From: Bacteroidales bacterium
GTDB taxonomy: Bacteria > Bacteroidota > Bacteroidia > Bacteroidales > Muribaculaceae
Length of the DNA: 59,908 nt
Assembly (NCBI GenBank): GCA_029218425.1
Contig: JAQXRH010000081.1
Span: 1-59,908, forward strand
Direction: 5' to 3'
In this document: positions 8,083 to 17,447 of the stretch, one piece after another
How the letters are laid out: each line of letters begins with the position of its first letter
Position numbering within the stretch: position 1 is the first letter of the stretch
The notes under the pieces: generated by a model
What the model saw: only the letters and a program-made list of their open reading frames with translations
Database searches by the model: none
What the model was told of the DNA's origin: nothing
Position numbers and translations under genes: made by a program

Positions 8083-8943
8083 TTATCGGTAGGCAATAAT
8101 AAAACGGTCGGCTTTTTGCAGGTCCTTAAAGGTGTCGACAGAGGTAAAGCCAAAATCGCAGAGCAAAGCAGTTAAATCCTTAGCGAACAGCGGGTTAATC
8201 TCCAGGAACAAGCCGCCATCGGGGGCGAGATGCGACGAGGCAAATTCAGCGATAGCGCGATAGAAGATGAGCGGGTCGTCGTCGGGGACGAACAGAGCAC
8301 TATCAGGTTCAAAGTCGAGGACATTGCGATGCATCGAGGCAGCTTCATGTCGGGCGATGTAGGGAGGATTGCTGACGATGATGTCGTAGTTGGCCGAAAG
8401 TTTGCGGGATAAATCGGGGAGGGAAAGCATGTCGGCGTTGACGAAATCGATGCGAGTGTTGAGTGCCAGAGCGTTGCTGCGAGCCACATTGAGAGCATCG
8501 GGCGAAATGTCGACGGCATTGACCAAGCTGGGGAACGGCAGGTGCCGGGCAAGAGCGATGGCTATGCAGCCCGAGCCAGTGCCGAGGTCCAGGACGTTTA
8601 AATCGTAGGTTTTGCCGTAACGGTCGACAATCATGTCGACGAGCATGGCCGTTTCCTGTCGGGGTATTAGCGTGGCCGGCGACACATTGAAGTCCATGCC
8701 GTAGAAGTGCGCCTTTCCGAAGATGTATTGGATAGGTTCGTCATTGAGGATGCGGTCGACGGTGGCATCGACGCGGTCGGCGAGGAATTGGGTGGCGAGC
8801 TCGTTGCCGTGGATGATAGAGTCGACACGGTTCCAGCCTTTGAGGCGGAGCAAAATCTCGTCGGTCAAAGCCGCCGCTTCGCGCGAGCCGTAGGAAGGAG
8901 CGAGGCGCGCGGTAGCATTATGCATTAGAGCCGAGATGGTCAT
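8083..8943 (-). CDS. prmC: Peptide chain release factor N5-glutamine methyltransferase
   Basis: SAM-dependent enzyme that methylates the Gln of the GGQ motif in release factors; one of its substrates, RF2, is encoded at 50.7-51.9 kb. Diagnostic blocks are the SAM-binding LDLGTGSGCIAIALA, the catalytic VSNPPYIA, and PLIFYRAIAEFA. The start at 8943 (286 residues) is preferred over in-frame codons at 8958 and 9018: a good -7 box at 8965-8972 would place the transcript start close to 8958, leaving too little room for the upstream codons. It heads the prmC-recX-comF operon. Confidence 0.93.
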   Translation of the reverse strand: MTISALMHNATARLAPSYGSREAAALTDEILLRLKGWNRVDSIIHGNELATQFLADRVDATVDRILNDEPIQYIFGKAHFYGMDFNVSPATLIPRQETAMLVDMIVDRYGKTYDLNVLDLGTGSGCIAIALARHLPFPSLVNAVDISPDALNVARSNALALNTRIDFVNADMLSLPDLSRKLSANYDIIVSNPPYIARHEAASMHRNVLDFEPDSALFVPDDDPLIFYRAIAEFASSHLAPDGGLFLEINPLFAKDLTALLCDFGFTSVDTFKDLQKADRFIIAYR

Positions 8944-8964
8944 AGAGGGGACAGTCATATAGTG

Positions 8965-8972
8965 CAAAAGTA
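8965..8972 (-). promoter_or_regulatory. -7 box of the prmC-recX-comF operon
   Basis: TACTTTTG on the minus strand, a full match to TAnnTTTG, 21 bases before the chosen prmC start. It argues against the longer prmC reading frames. Confidence 0.6.
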
Positions 8973-9172
8973 ATAAAAAACTTTGAGAAAAGAGCAGAGG
9001 AGCGCGCACTAAAGGCAAAGTGGGATAAAAAGGATGAAGGATAAAGCGGAGGAGCGTGAGCTAAAAATTGTTAAAAATGGAGGATGGCATTGACATAATG
9101 GCGATTGCAGTGTCAAAAAGAGAGTAATTATTGTTATATTTACAATTCTATTAACAAAAACCGACTACAGCC

Positions 9173-12100
9173 ATGCTTAAACGAATAATCATTGTCTTAA
9201 TATCTATAATACCACTAATAATGAGTGCGAAAAATGATGAAATCGCGGAGCCCGATTTTGCATATCCTAAGCAAGTGATCAAGGAAGCCGATGCTATGTT
9301 GCACACAGCACTTAAAACAGGGGACGGCACCAAGGTAGTAGAAGCGTTGATACAGTCGGGATTGGCGCAGACAGCCATATCGCCCGATTCGTTGCCGTCG
9401 GTAGTGAGGCGCATCGAGGGAGTAGCGGCGGAGACGCGGGATGAGGTGACACATGCGCTATTGGACATGGTGCTTGCCGAGATCTACACCCAGTATTATC
9501 AAGACAACAAATACAATTTAGACCATAGGCCAGCGCTTGCCAACCCCGGGACAGATATCACCATGTGGAGCGGCAAAGAGGTAAAAGAGAAAGTGTATGA
9601 GCTATACAGCCATGCCCTTAGTCATGCCGAGGCACTTAAAAAGGCGCGCACGGAGGACTATGCGAGCATAATCACGTGTGGCAAGGCCGATGCAATCTTT
9701 TATCCTACGCTATATGATTTTGCATCGTATACGGCAGTAGAAGGGTTGTCGTCGCTATCGGACGATATAGTCAGAGTGTTGTCGCCTATCTATCTGGTGG
9801 ACATCAGATTGCAGTTGCCCAACGTGCTTGCCAAGCCGTCGCGCGAGGCGATAGAGATATCCAACCGCTGGGTAGACAGTAGCCAAGGCGCGCCCCGGAT
9901 AGCGGCACTTCTCCAGAGGTGCAAGCTGCTTAATGGCTACGTTGTCGACGGCGACGACAGCACCGACAGCACCGTGAAGATGCTTCTGCGCCTCTATGAG
10001 GAGAATAAAGCAACGGAATACGCAGTAGAATTTCTGCTAATAGAGACCCCCACGGCGGCCGATGACAAAGTAGCCGTGTATAAGGCGCTTAACGACTTTG
10101 CGGATAAGAATCCGGCATATTTCCGTATAAATGAGGTCAGGGGAGTCATAGCCGAACTGTCCACCCCCGCCGTGCGACTCACCTACCCGACCTGTGTAGC
10201 GCGAGGCGAAGAAATAGAAGTGGGAGTGGAGATGGACAATGTCAATGCCACCGAGGTGCAGGTGTATCGCGTAAAGGATGTAAGAATAGATAAATCAGAT
10301 TATAGCATTTCAGACTGCTACGCACAGCCGGTAGCAACGATACCGGTGGAATGCGAGGGTAGCATACCGTTCAGCGGCAGCCGAAAAATCAAAGTAAGAT
10401 TGGAAGAGTATGGCATCTATCTGTTGGCCACAACGCTCAAGGATGTCGAAAGAAATCGCGACCTTGAGCCGATATACTGCTCCGATATAGCCATGCTTGA
10501 CGTGGAAGGCAAAGACCTGTTGCGCGTGTTTGCCGTAGATGGGCGGAGCGGAGCGCCGCAGAGCGGAGTGACCATCACCTCGTATGAAAACGACAGAGCA
10601 GAGCTGAGCAAATTGCGTAGCCACGTGACCGGGGCTGACGGGTCGGCCGACCTCAATAAAGGGAGCTTGCGCAACATATTAATCACAGCGACAAAGGATA
10701 ACGACACGTATTGCCCCGGCTTGAGGGAATACCTATATCGACGTAGCGAACAGGGCATAAATACGACGGCATTCATACGCCCCTCGCTTGCCATTTATCA
10801 CCCCGGCGACAGCCTTGACTTCGTGGCGGTGGTGTACGAATACCAGGGGGATAGCCGAAAGCTTGTGAAAGGCGCCAACTTCACCGCCACCTTGCGCGAT
10901 GTCAACGACGAAGTGGTCGACACGCTTGCAATAAGCACCGACAACTATGGCCGCGCGAGCGGCAGGTTTGCCATACCCGAAGAGTGCTTGACGGGATATT
11001 TCACGATATCCATCGGCCGGCCAACGCCATTATTGAACCGGAGCTCGTCGTATATAGGTTATCAGCATGTGATGGTAAGCGATTACAAATTGCCCACCTA
11101 CGAGGTGAAAGTAGACAGCGTAGCCATCGACGACAACGACGGCAAAGTGACCATCGTAGGCAAAGCGCTCACCTATAGCGGATTTCCGGTGCAGAATGCA
11201 GTGGTAGAAGCCTCCTTGTCGGGGATACAACGCATGTGGTGGCAGACCAAGAGCGTCAAGTACCATCTCGACACCCTCTCGACCGATGCCACAGGCGTAT
11301 TCCGCTGGGAGCTAAGTAAAGACGTGCTCGAGGCAACGCCATATGAGGGGGGTAGATATGAGGCGCAATTCACAGTCACCTCGCCCACCGGCGAAAACCG
11401 CCAGTGCACCCATATGTTCTCATTAAATAATGAGAACAGCATAACAATCACCGAGGCAGAATGGTATGCCGCAGCGCAAGGCGTAAGGCTCGACATAGGC
11501 GTCAGCGACCCCTTGGGCACCGCCATAGATGCCACGTTGCGGTTGACCTTTACCGGCAAAGATGGCGAGGCATTGGAAATAGAAGGAAAGAGCAGCAATG
11601 GCGAGATAGAAGCCGACCTCAGCCGACTGCATTCCGGCACATATACCCTGACGGTCAAATCGTTGGACGTAGAAGCCAAGGATGCAGAGGCCAGCGTGGT
11701 GGTGTACAATGCCAAAGAAAAGGCGTGCCCGGTAGATGGTGGCATGTGGACACCGAGCAGCAGTGTGAAAGCCGATGCTACCACACGCAAGGCCGAGCTC
11801 ATAGTGGGAATACCCGTAGAGCAGCCTCACGTGCTCATGACCATTTATGACAGTGATAAACTGATTGAGCAACAGTGGATTAAAGCAAATCAAGGGCTTA
11901 ATAAAATAGCAGTGACAGTGCCCGATACGCTGAAGCGGATGTCGGTGCGCCTGAGCATGGTGCGCCAGTTTGAAGCATGGTACGAGACATTTAGCGTAAA
12001 AGTAGCCGACCCCGATGCCGCCATCAAGGTGAAGATAGAGCGCATGCGCGATAAGATGGCGCCGCTAACCGAGGAGGGCGTCACCGTGAAAGTCAGCAAC

Positions 12101-14725
12101 GCCGCCGGGAAGGGAGTGGGCGCCGCCGTGATACTTGACATGTACTCCAAGGCCTTGGACAACCTTGCTACGCAGTCGTGGATGTTCAGTCCTTCGTCGG
12201 GTTATATGCCTACAATGGGCTTTGACAATAGCCTGAGCGATAATGGTAGCATTAGATTCGTTGCGCAGCATGCGTGGAGGCTACCGTCGCCTGCAATGGG
12301 CTATCCGCAGTTTAACTTCTACGATATGTCGTGGACGGGAGACATGATTGGTGTCATCGCTTACGGGCTCAGTTGCGGAGCAGCGAGGCCTCTTGCTATG
12401 ATGAAAAACAGCAGGAACGAACTGTTGGAACCTGGCGCAATAGACGAAGAGGCAATAGACGAAGAGGCTGATGCCGGCGACGGAGCCGCCGAAGAGCCCA
12501 AAACGGAGCAGGAATATCGGCCATCGGAAGTGCCGCTTGCCTTCTTCGCCCCGATGCTGTCGAGCGATGGCGAAGGCAACTTGACGTACTCGTTCAGATT
12601 GCCCAATGCCAATACCACGTGGGTGCTCAACGCGTTGGCCTACACCGACAACCTTGCCACTGGAATCGACATCAGGGAAGCCATAGCCTCCAAACCCGTG
12701 ATGGTAGAGCCGAATATGCCGCGCTATCTTCGCACCGGCGACGAAGCCACAATCAGAGCCTTGTTGATGAACGCCACCGATGCCGAAGCAGCAGTAAGGA
12801 CAACATTCGAGATAGTAAATCCGGCCACTGGCGAAGTGGTTGACACCCAGGCAGTAGATACGGTAGTGGCAGCCAAGCAGTCGGCTACCGTCAACTTCGG
12901 CATCACAGCGCCCGCCACCCCCGGGACGTTGATGGTGAGAGTGAAAGCATCGACCGATACCTATAGCGACGGCGTGATGACCCTCTTGCCCATACTCTCC
13001 TCGTCGCAGCCCGTAGTCGACGCCACGACCTACTATCTTGCCCCCGAGCAAAAAGAATACGTAGAGCAATTGCCCGGAGCCGGCGCCGACGCTACCGTTA
13101 CGCTGTCGTTCTGCGAGAATCCCACATGGGAAGTAGTATCCGCACTACCCGGGCTCCGCACCGACGAAGCTACGACCTCGTTGGCGGCCTCGGCGCAGAT
13201 ATTTGCCGCCGCCGTCGCCGACTATGTGCTTGAGCTCAATCCCGCCATCAAGCCGGCGCTTAAGGAATGGCTTTCGGCCGCCGAAGAAGGCAATATGCTC
13301 TCCATGCTCAACCGTAACGACGACCTCAAGCAACTCGTGCTTGCCGCGACACCGTGGGTGGAAGAAGCGGAAAACGACGAGCAGCGAATTGCCCGACTTG
13401 CAATCCTCTTCGACGGCAAAGAGACAGCGCGAGCCATAGCTACCGCAGTCAAGAAATTGGAGAAGATGCAGCGCCGCAATGGCGGATGGCCGTGGAGCGA
13501 CTATAACGACGAGGCTTCGGAATGGGCCACATTGCACATACTCAACAACTTCGCCGAATTGCGGCAGCTGGGTTGCTGTCCGTCGGAGCTCGATGATATG
13601 GTAGAGGAAGCGTTGGACTATATAGACACGGAAGTGGCAAGGACCTATGCCAAATATCCCAAAACGACATTTGAATACTACGCCTACGTGCGTTCGCTAT
13701 ATCCGGAGCACCCCATGTCGACAGGCGCCCAAAAAGCCTACGACTACACCGTGCAGCAGACGATAAAGAACTGGAAGAAGTCGGCTACGGCCGGCAAGGC
13801 GGCCGATGCCCTGCTGCTGTATCGCTCGGGCTATCAAAACGTAGCGAAACAGATACTTAACTCCCTGCGCGAATATGCCAGCCAGAGTCCGGAAATGGGC
13901 ATGTGGTGGGATTCGCTAAGTAGCTGGCAGTCGCACGGCACAGTGGGACAGACGGCGTTCATCTTGCAGGCATTCAATACCATAGAGCCCGGGTGCGCCG
14001 AAATCGACCCGATACGCCAGTGGCTCATACTCAACAAGATAGTGCAAGATTGGGGCACGTCGGTCGATGCGTCGGCATGCGTGGCAGCGATATTGCAGTG
14101 CGGGACATCGTGGCTCAACCGTCCCGGCGATGCCGTCATCACTATCGACGGTAAGAAAGTAGAGCCAGAGCGATTTGACCGTCTCACTGGCAAAGTGCTG
14201 ACAACCGTGACAGAAGCCGGTGGCGAGCTCAAGATAGAGCGGAGTGCCGACGGTCCGGCTTGGGGCGCCGTAGTGAAGCGGTCGACCCAGGTGATGAAGG
14301 AAGTGGAAGCGCACTCGATACCCGAGTTATCGGTAAGCAAGGAGCATTACGTGCGCACCGATGGCGGCTGGGCCCCGGCCGATACGTTGTCGGTAGGGCA
14401 GGTGGTCAAGGTGCGTCTCGTCATCAAGTCGATGCGCGCTATGGACTATGTTACCGTAGTCGACAACCGCGCAGCCACCTTAGAACCCGTGGTGCAGACC
14501 CCGCGCCCAGTATACTGCGACGGCATATTCTTCTACTTGGAAAACCGCGATGCCGCCACCAATCTGTTTATCGACTATCTGCCCAAAGGACAGTATGTTA
14601 TCGAATATGAAATGAATGTCAACAATGCCGGGTCGTATTCGTCGGGCATAGCTACAATCCAGAGCCAGTATACCCCCGAAATGACAGCCCATTCGGCCGG
14701 CATGGCGTTGACAGTAACCGATTAA
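9173..14725 (+). CDS. Alpha-2-macroglobulin family protein, thioester motif absent
   Basis: A very large exported protein (1850 residues) with an N-terminal signal sequence (about residues 1-19) and no lipobox. An MG2-type domain lies around residues 520-620 (FIRPSLAIYHPGDSLDFVAVVYEYQG). The A2M signature domain is near 1118-1165 (LTYSFRLPNANTTWVLNALAYTD). The helical thioester-domain fold is around 1300-1560, with GGWPWSDYND near 1438. Where the CxEQ thioester should be, the sequence reads GLRTDEATTSLAAS, so covalent trapping of proteases is not possible. Bacterial A2Ms of this class are periplasmic or outer-membrane protease inhibitors or scaffolds. A hairpin terminator follows. Confidence 0.9.
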   Translation: MLKRIIIVLISIIPLIMSAKNDEIAEPDFAYPKQVIKEADAMLHTALKTGDGTKVVEALIQSGLAQTAISPDSLPSVVRRIEGVAAETRDEVTHALLDMVLAEIYTQYYQDNKYNLDHRPALANPGTDITMWSGKEVKEKVYELYSHALSHAEALKKARTEDYASIITCGKADAIFYPTLYDFASYTAVEGLSSLSDDIVRVLSPIYLVDIRLQLPNVLAKPSREAIEISNRWVDSSQGAPRIAALLQRCKLLNGYVVDGDDSTDSTVKMLLRLYEENKATEYAVEFLLIETPTAADDKVAVYKALNDFADKNPAYFRINEVRGVIAELSTPAVRLTYPTCVARGEEIEVGVEMDNVNATEVQVYRVKDVRIDKSDYSISDCYAQPVATIPVECEGSIPFSGSRKIKVRLEEYGIYLLATTLKDVERNRDLEPIYCSDIAMLDVEGKDLLRVFAVDGRSGAPQSGVTITSYENDRAELSKLRSHVTGADGSADLNKGSLRNILITATKDNDTYCPGLREYLYRRSEQGINTTAFIRPSLAIYHPGDSLDFVAVVYEYQGDSRKLVKGANFTATLRDVNDEVVDTLAISTDNYGRASGRFAIPEECLTGYFTISIGRPTPLLNRSSSYIGYQHVMVSDYKLPTYEVKVDSVAIDDNDGKVTIVGKALTYSGFPVQNAVVEASLSGIQRMWWQTKSVKYHLDTLSTDATGVFRWELSKDVLEATPYEGGRYEAQFTVTSPTGENRQCTHMFSLNNENSITITEAEWYAAAQGVRLDIGVSDPLGTAIDATLRLTFTGKDGEALEIEGKSSNGEIEADLSRLHSGTYTLTVKSLDVEAKDAEASVVVYNAKEKACPVDGGMWTPSSSVKADATTRKAELIVGIPVEQPHVLMTIYDSDKLIEQQWIKANQGLNKIAVTVPDTLKRMSVRLSMVRQFEAWYETFSVKVADPDAAIKVKIERMRDKMAPLTEEGVTVKVSNAAGKGVGAAVILDMYSKALDNLATQSWMFSPSSGYMPTMGFDNSLSDNGSIRFVAQHAWRLPSPAMGYPQFNFYDMSWTGDMIGVIAYGLSCGAARPLAMMKNSRNELLEPGAIDEEAIDEEADAGDGAAEEPKTEQEYRPSEVPLAFFAPMLSSDGEGNLTYSFRLPNANTTWVLNALAYTDNLATGIDIREAIASKPVMVEPNMPRYLRTGDEATIRALLMNATDAEAAVRTTFEIVNPATGEVVDTQAVDTVVAAKQSATVNFGITAPATPGTLMVRVKASTDTYSDGVMTLLPILSSSQPVVDATTYYLAPEQKEYVEQLPGAGADATVTLSFCENPTWEVVSALPGLRTDEATTSLAASAQIFAAAVADYVLELNPAIKPALKEWLSAAEEGNMLSMLNRNDDLKQLVLAATPWVEEAENDEQRIARLAILFDGKETARAIATAVKKLEKMQRRNGGWPWSDYNDEASEWATLHILNNFAELRQLGCCPSELDDMVEEALDYIDTEVARTYAKYPKTTFEYYAYVRSLYPEHPMSTGAQKAYDYTVQQTIKNWKKSATAGKAADALLLYRSGYQNVAKQILNSLREYASQSPEMGMWWDSLSSWQSHGTVGQTAFILQAFNTIEPGCAEIDPIRQWLILNKIVQDWGTSVDASACVAAILQCGTSWLNRPGDAVITIDGKKVEPERFDRLTGKVLTTVTEAGGELKIERSADGPAWGAVVKRSTQVMKEVEAHSIPELSVSKEHYVRTDGGWAPADTLSVGQVVKVRLVIKSMRAMDYVTVVDNRAATLEPVVQTPRPVYCDGIFFYLENRDAATNLFIDYLPKGQYVIEYEMNVNNAGSYSSGIATIQSQYTPEMTAHSAGMALTVTD

Positions 14726-14732
14726 TCACTTG

Positions 14733-14763
14733 GCCGCAGGAGTGGGACGACTGCTCCTGCGGC
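14733..14763 (+). terminator. Hairpin terminator after the alpha-2-macroglobulin gene
   Basis: A perfect 10-bp GC-rich inverted repeat (14733-14742 with 14754-14763) starts 8 bases after the stop codon. Only a weak ATTATTAT tail follows, so termination may be partial. Confidence 0.6.
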
Positions 14764-14788
14764 ATTATTATCCCTGACATAAACCTTT

Positions 14789-15688
14789 ATGAAAAAGTTA
14801 ATTACTGCAGTGGCGGCAATGCTTGTCGCTATTTCGGCAGTCGCGCAGTCGCATATCGACACGTTGCGCCGGCGCCTCCTCTCCAACGACAGCAGCTATG
14901 TGTTTGTGGTGGCGCATCGAGGCGATTGGCGCTCGGCTCCCGAAAACTCCCTTGGTGCAATACGCAGTGCGGCTGACAAAGGTGCCGACATGGTGGAAAT
15001 CGACATTCATAAAACCAAAGACGGACATTTCGTGCTCATGCACGACGGCAGTATCGACCGTACTACCGACGGGCGCGGTAACATCGGCGACATGACTTTA
15101 CAGCAGCTTAAAACATATCGTCTGCGCAATTGCGACGGCACCTTTTCCGACGAGGCCATCCCCACCCTCGAGGAGGCTCTGCTCGAATGCAAAGGGCGCG
15201 TACTCGTCAATATCGACAAAGGACAGGACTACTTGTCGGAAATAGAGCCGATAATAAAGCGTACGGGCACAGAGGACCATGTGGTGCTTAAAGGCGGCAA
15301 CTCGGTCGACGATGTCAAAAATAAACTCGCGGGCTACGAAAACATCATCTTCATGCCCGTAGTAAATCTCGATAAAGCATCGTCGCGCAAATATGTGGCA
15401 AGTTTCCTCACGCAATACGGGCCGGCTGCCATCGAGGTGCTGTTCTCGAAGGACGACATCGCCAACCTCGATATGATACCCGAAATCACGGCCACAGGGT
15501 GCCGCGTATGGGTCAACACCCTTTGGGCAAGCCTGTGCGGCGGCCATGAGGATGAAAAAGCGATGCTCGATGCCGATGCCAACTGGGGGTGGGTGCTCGA
15601 CCGTGGCGCTACCATCCTACAGACCGACCGTTTACCCCAGCTGATAGAGTATCTGAACGCCAGGGGATTGCGTGGCGGCGGGCAATAG
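14789..15688 (+). CDS. Secreted glycerophosphodiester phosphodiesterase family protein
   Basis: A 299-residue protein with a cleavable signal peptide (MKKLITAVAAMLVAISAVAQS) and a GDPD TIM-barrel domain. The catalytic motifs are visible: VVAHRGDWRSAPENSLGAI (HR and EN), DMVEIDIHKTKDGHFVLMHD (ExD and HD) and ATILQTDRLPQLIEYL at the end of the barrel. Such enzymes hydrolyse glycerophosphodiesters to glycerol-3-phosphate and an alcohol; the exact substrate is unknown. The gene follows the alpha-2-macroglobulin gene with a hairpin between them. No transporter gene accompanies it. Confidence 0.9.
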   Translation: MKKLITAVAAMLVAISAVAQSHIDTLRRRLLSNDSSYVFVVAHRGDWRSAPENSLGAIRSAADKGADMVEIDIHKTKDGHFVLMHDGSIDRTTDGRGNIGDMTLQQLKTYRLRNCDGTFSDEAIPTLEEALLECKGRVLVNIDKGQDYLSEIEPIIKRTGTEDHVVLKGGNSVDDVKNKLAGYENIIFMPVVNLDKASSRKYVASFLTQYGPAAIEVLFSKDDIANLDMIPEITATGCRVWVNTLWASLCGGHEDEKAMLDADANWGWVLDRGATILQTDRLPQLIEYLNARGLRGGGQ

Positions 15689-15819
15689 CGTTGCCGTCAT
15701 CAGGCACGCCATGATAAGCATAGTGGCAGGCAGAATGTAGGTAGCCACGGCATGAAGCCATTACGGCAGCTATTATGATCAATAATTTAAAATGTTGCAT
15801 AAAAATCCGGTGGATAGGA

Positions 15820-15849
15820 TTTGAATACCGACAATATTGACTAACTTTG
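15820..15849 (+). promoter_or_regulatory. Promoter of the glycosyl hydrolase-ribD unit
   Basis: TTTG at 15820-15823, an 18-base spacer, and TAACTTTG at 15842-15849 match the -33/-7 pattern of this phylum. The start codon is 45 bases downstream. The remaining 15689-15819 bases hold no credible gene. Confidence 0.7.
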
Positions 15850-15894
15850 TCTTGCTGTTGTCAATCTCTTTGAGGCACAGTTTGGACAATTTTT

Positions 15895-17436
15895 ATGCGT
15901 AGATTTTTCATTATTCTGTATGTGATGATGGCCATGGCGGTGGCGATGCCGTGCGTTGCGTCATCGCCCAAATTCGAGATGCGAGGAGCGTGGCTCGTCA
16001 CCGCTTACGGTCTTGATTGGCCTTCATGCCAGGGCGTCACGCGCCAAGTCGCGGCCAAACAGCAAGCCGAGCTCGACACCCTGCTCAGCAATCTGCATCG
16101 CGCCGGCATCAATGCCGTGTTCTTCCAGGTGCGCCCCATGGCCGATGCGTTCTATGCCTCGTCCTACGAGCCGTGGTCGGGCTATCTGACCGGGACACGC
16201 GGCGAGAAGGCGCCCTACGACCCGTTGGGCCACTGTATAGGCTACTGCCATGCGCTCGGCATGGAGTGCCACGCTTGGATCAACCCCTTCCGCGTAGGCA
16301 CCCGCACGCCTGCCACCACGCTCGACCGTCGTAACAGCCACCTATGGATGGCCAACCGCGTGGGCAAGTCATCAATGATAATCTTCAACCCGGCCCTCGA
16401 CGAGACCCGCCGCCATCTATGCGATATATGCCGTGAAATAGCCACCAACTACGACATCGACGGGATAGTGTTCGACGATTATTTCTACAACCCCGAGTTT
16501 ATCCCCGAGGACGAGCGTGCCGCCGACTGGAAATGCTACTTGGAAGCCGCCGATGCCGGCCAGAACATGGCCGACTGGCGACGCGCAAATATTAACCGTG
16601 CCATAGCCGACGTATCGGCCCTGCTCGCTACCATTAAAGATGGGAAGATAAGGTTCGGCGTGTCGCCGCAAGGCATAGGGGGCGCCAACGGCGTGTATGC
16701 CAGCGAAGGAGTGCCGGCACTGACATCCTACGGCATACTTACCGCCGACAGCCAGTACGACAAGATATACTCCGACCCGGTCAACTGGCTCAAAGAAGGG
16801 CTCATAGACTACATTTCGCCCCAGATTTACTGGACCACCGACAATAGCCGTCACCCTTATGGCGCCTTGTCGCGGTGGTGGAACGATGTAGCCGAGATGT
16901 TTGGCCGGCATTGCTTTCCGAGCCAGACAATCACGGCGCTTGCCAAGACCAATCTGCCGCAAGTGTGGAGCGAGACCTTCAGCCAAGTGCGCCACAACCG
17001 GGAGTCATCGTTCAACGGTGCGCCAGGGTCGGTGCTATATTCGGCCCGCTTTATCGGTGGGAGAACGTCGCAAGGCTTCGGTAAGGCACTGCGCGACAGC
17101 GTGTTTGCCTCGCGTGCTCTCGTGCCTCCGATGAGGTGGAAGTCGGGCGCTACGCCTGTTGAGGTAGATGATTTGGCTATCAATAAGTCGGGTCTGCTGA
17201 CATGGCGTTCGTCGGACCCCGATGCGCGTTACGTCGTCTATGCCATACCTGCCGAGCTCGACGATGACGAGGCGCGTTCGGCCGATAGCGACGGCATCGA
17301 TGCATCGTTCATATTGGCTGTCACTTACTCCAATTCCTACGTGCTCCCCGCCCGCTATCGCTCCGACTACCGTATCGCCGTGACCCCATTCGACCGCTAC
17401 GGCATAGAGTGGCAACCTGCATATTTAATACCCTGA
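15895..17436 (+). CDS. Family 10-type glycosylhydrolase (GHL10/DUF187, YngK-like)
   Basis: A 513-residue exported protein with a signal peptide ending near ASS (residue 23). The catalytic-barrel blocks of the GHL10 family are clear: FEMRGAWLVTAYGLDWPS at the N-terminus, INAVFFQVRPMADAFYASSYEPWSGYLTG, GMECHAWINPFRV, YDIDGIVFDDYF with the acidic residues of the active site, and IDYISPQIYW. The C-terminal ~110 residues form a fibronectin-like tail (LLTWRSSDPDARYVVYAIP). Substrate unknown; the family is often linked to peptidoglycan or polysaccharide processing. ribD follows after 11 bases. Confidence 0.9.
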   Translation: MRRFFIILYVMMAMAVAMPCVASSPKFEMRGAWLVTAYGLDWPSCQGVTRQVAAKQQAELDTLLSNLHRAGINAVFFQVRPMADAFYASSYEPWSGYLTGTRGEKAPYDPLGHCIGYCHALGMECHAWINPFRVGTRTPATTLDRRNSHLWMANRVGKSSMIIFNPALDETRRHLCDICREIATNYDIDGIVFDDYFYNPEFIPEDERAADWKCYLEAADAGQNMADWRRANINRAIADVSALLATIKDGKIRFGVSPQGIGGANGVYASEGVPALTSYGILTADSQYDKIYSDPVNWLKEGLIDYISPQIYWTTDNSRHPYGALSRWWNDVAEMFGRHCFPSQTITALAKTNLPQVWSETFSQVRHNRESSFNGAPGSVLYSARFIGGRTSQGFGKALRDSVFASRALVPPMRWKSGATPVEVDDLAINKSGLLTWRSSDPDARYVVYAIPAELDDDEARSADSDGIDASFILAVTYSNSYVLPARYRSDYRIAVTPFDRYGIEWQPAYLIP

Positions 17437-17447
17437 TATTCATTACT

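Noticed and set aside
9135-9142. TATATTTA as promoter for the alpha-2-macroglobulin gene
   Set aside because: Last consensus base differs and no -33 element lies at standard distance; too weak to list.
15609-15800. Minus-strand ORF with a lipobox-like start (AAVMASC) after the phosphodiesterase gene; another frame there looks like a short membrane segment
   Set aside because: Mostly overlaps the end of the phosphodiesterase gene, has no conserved continuation, and the alternative frame has no start. At most a remnant.
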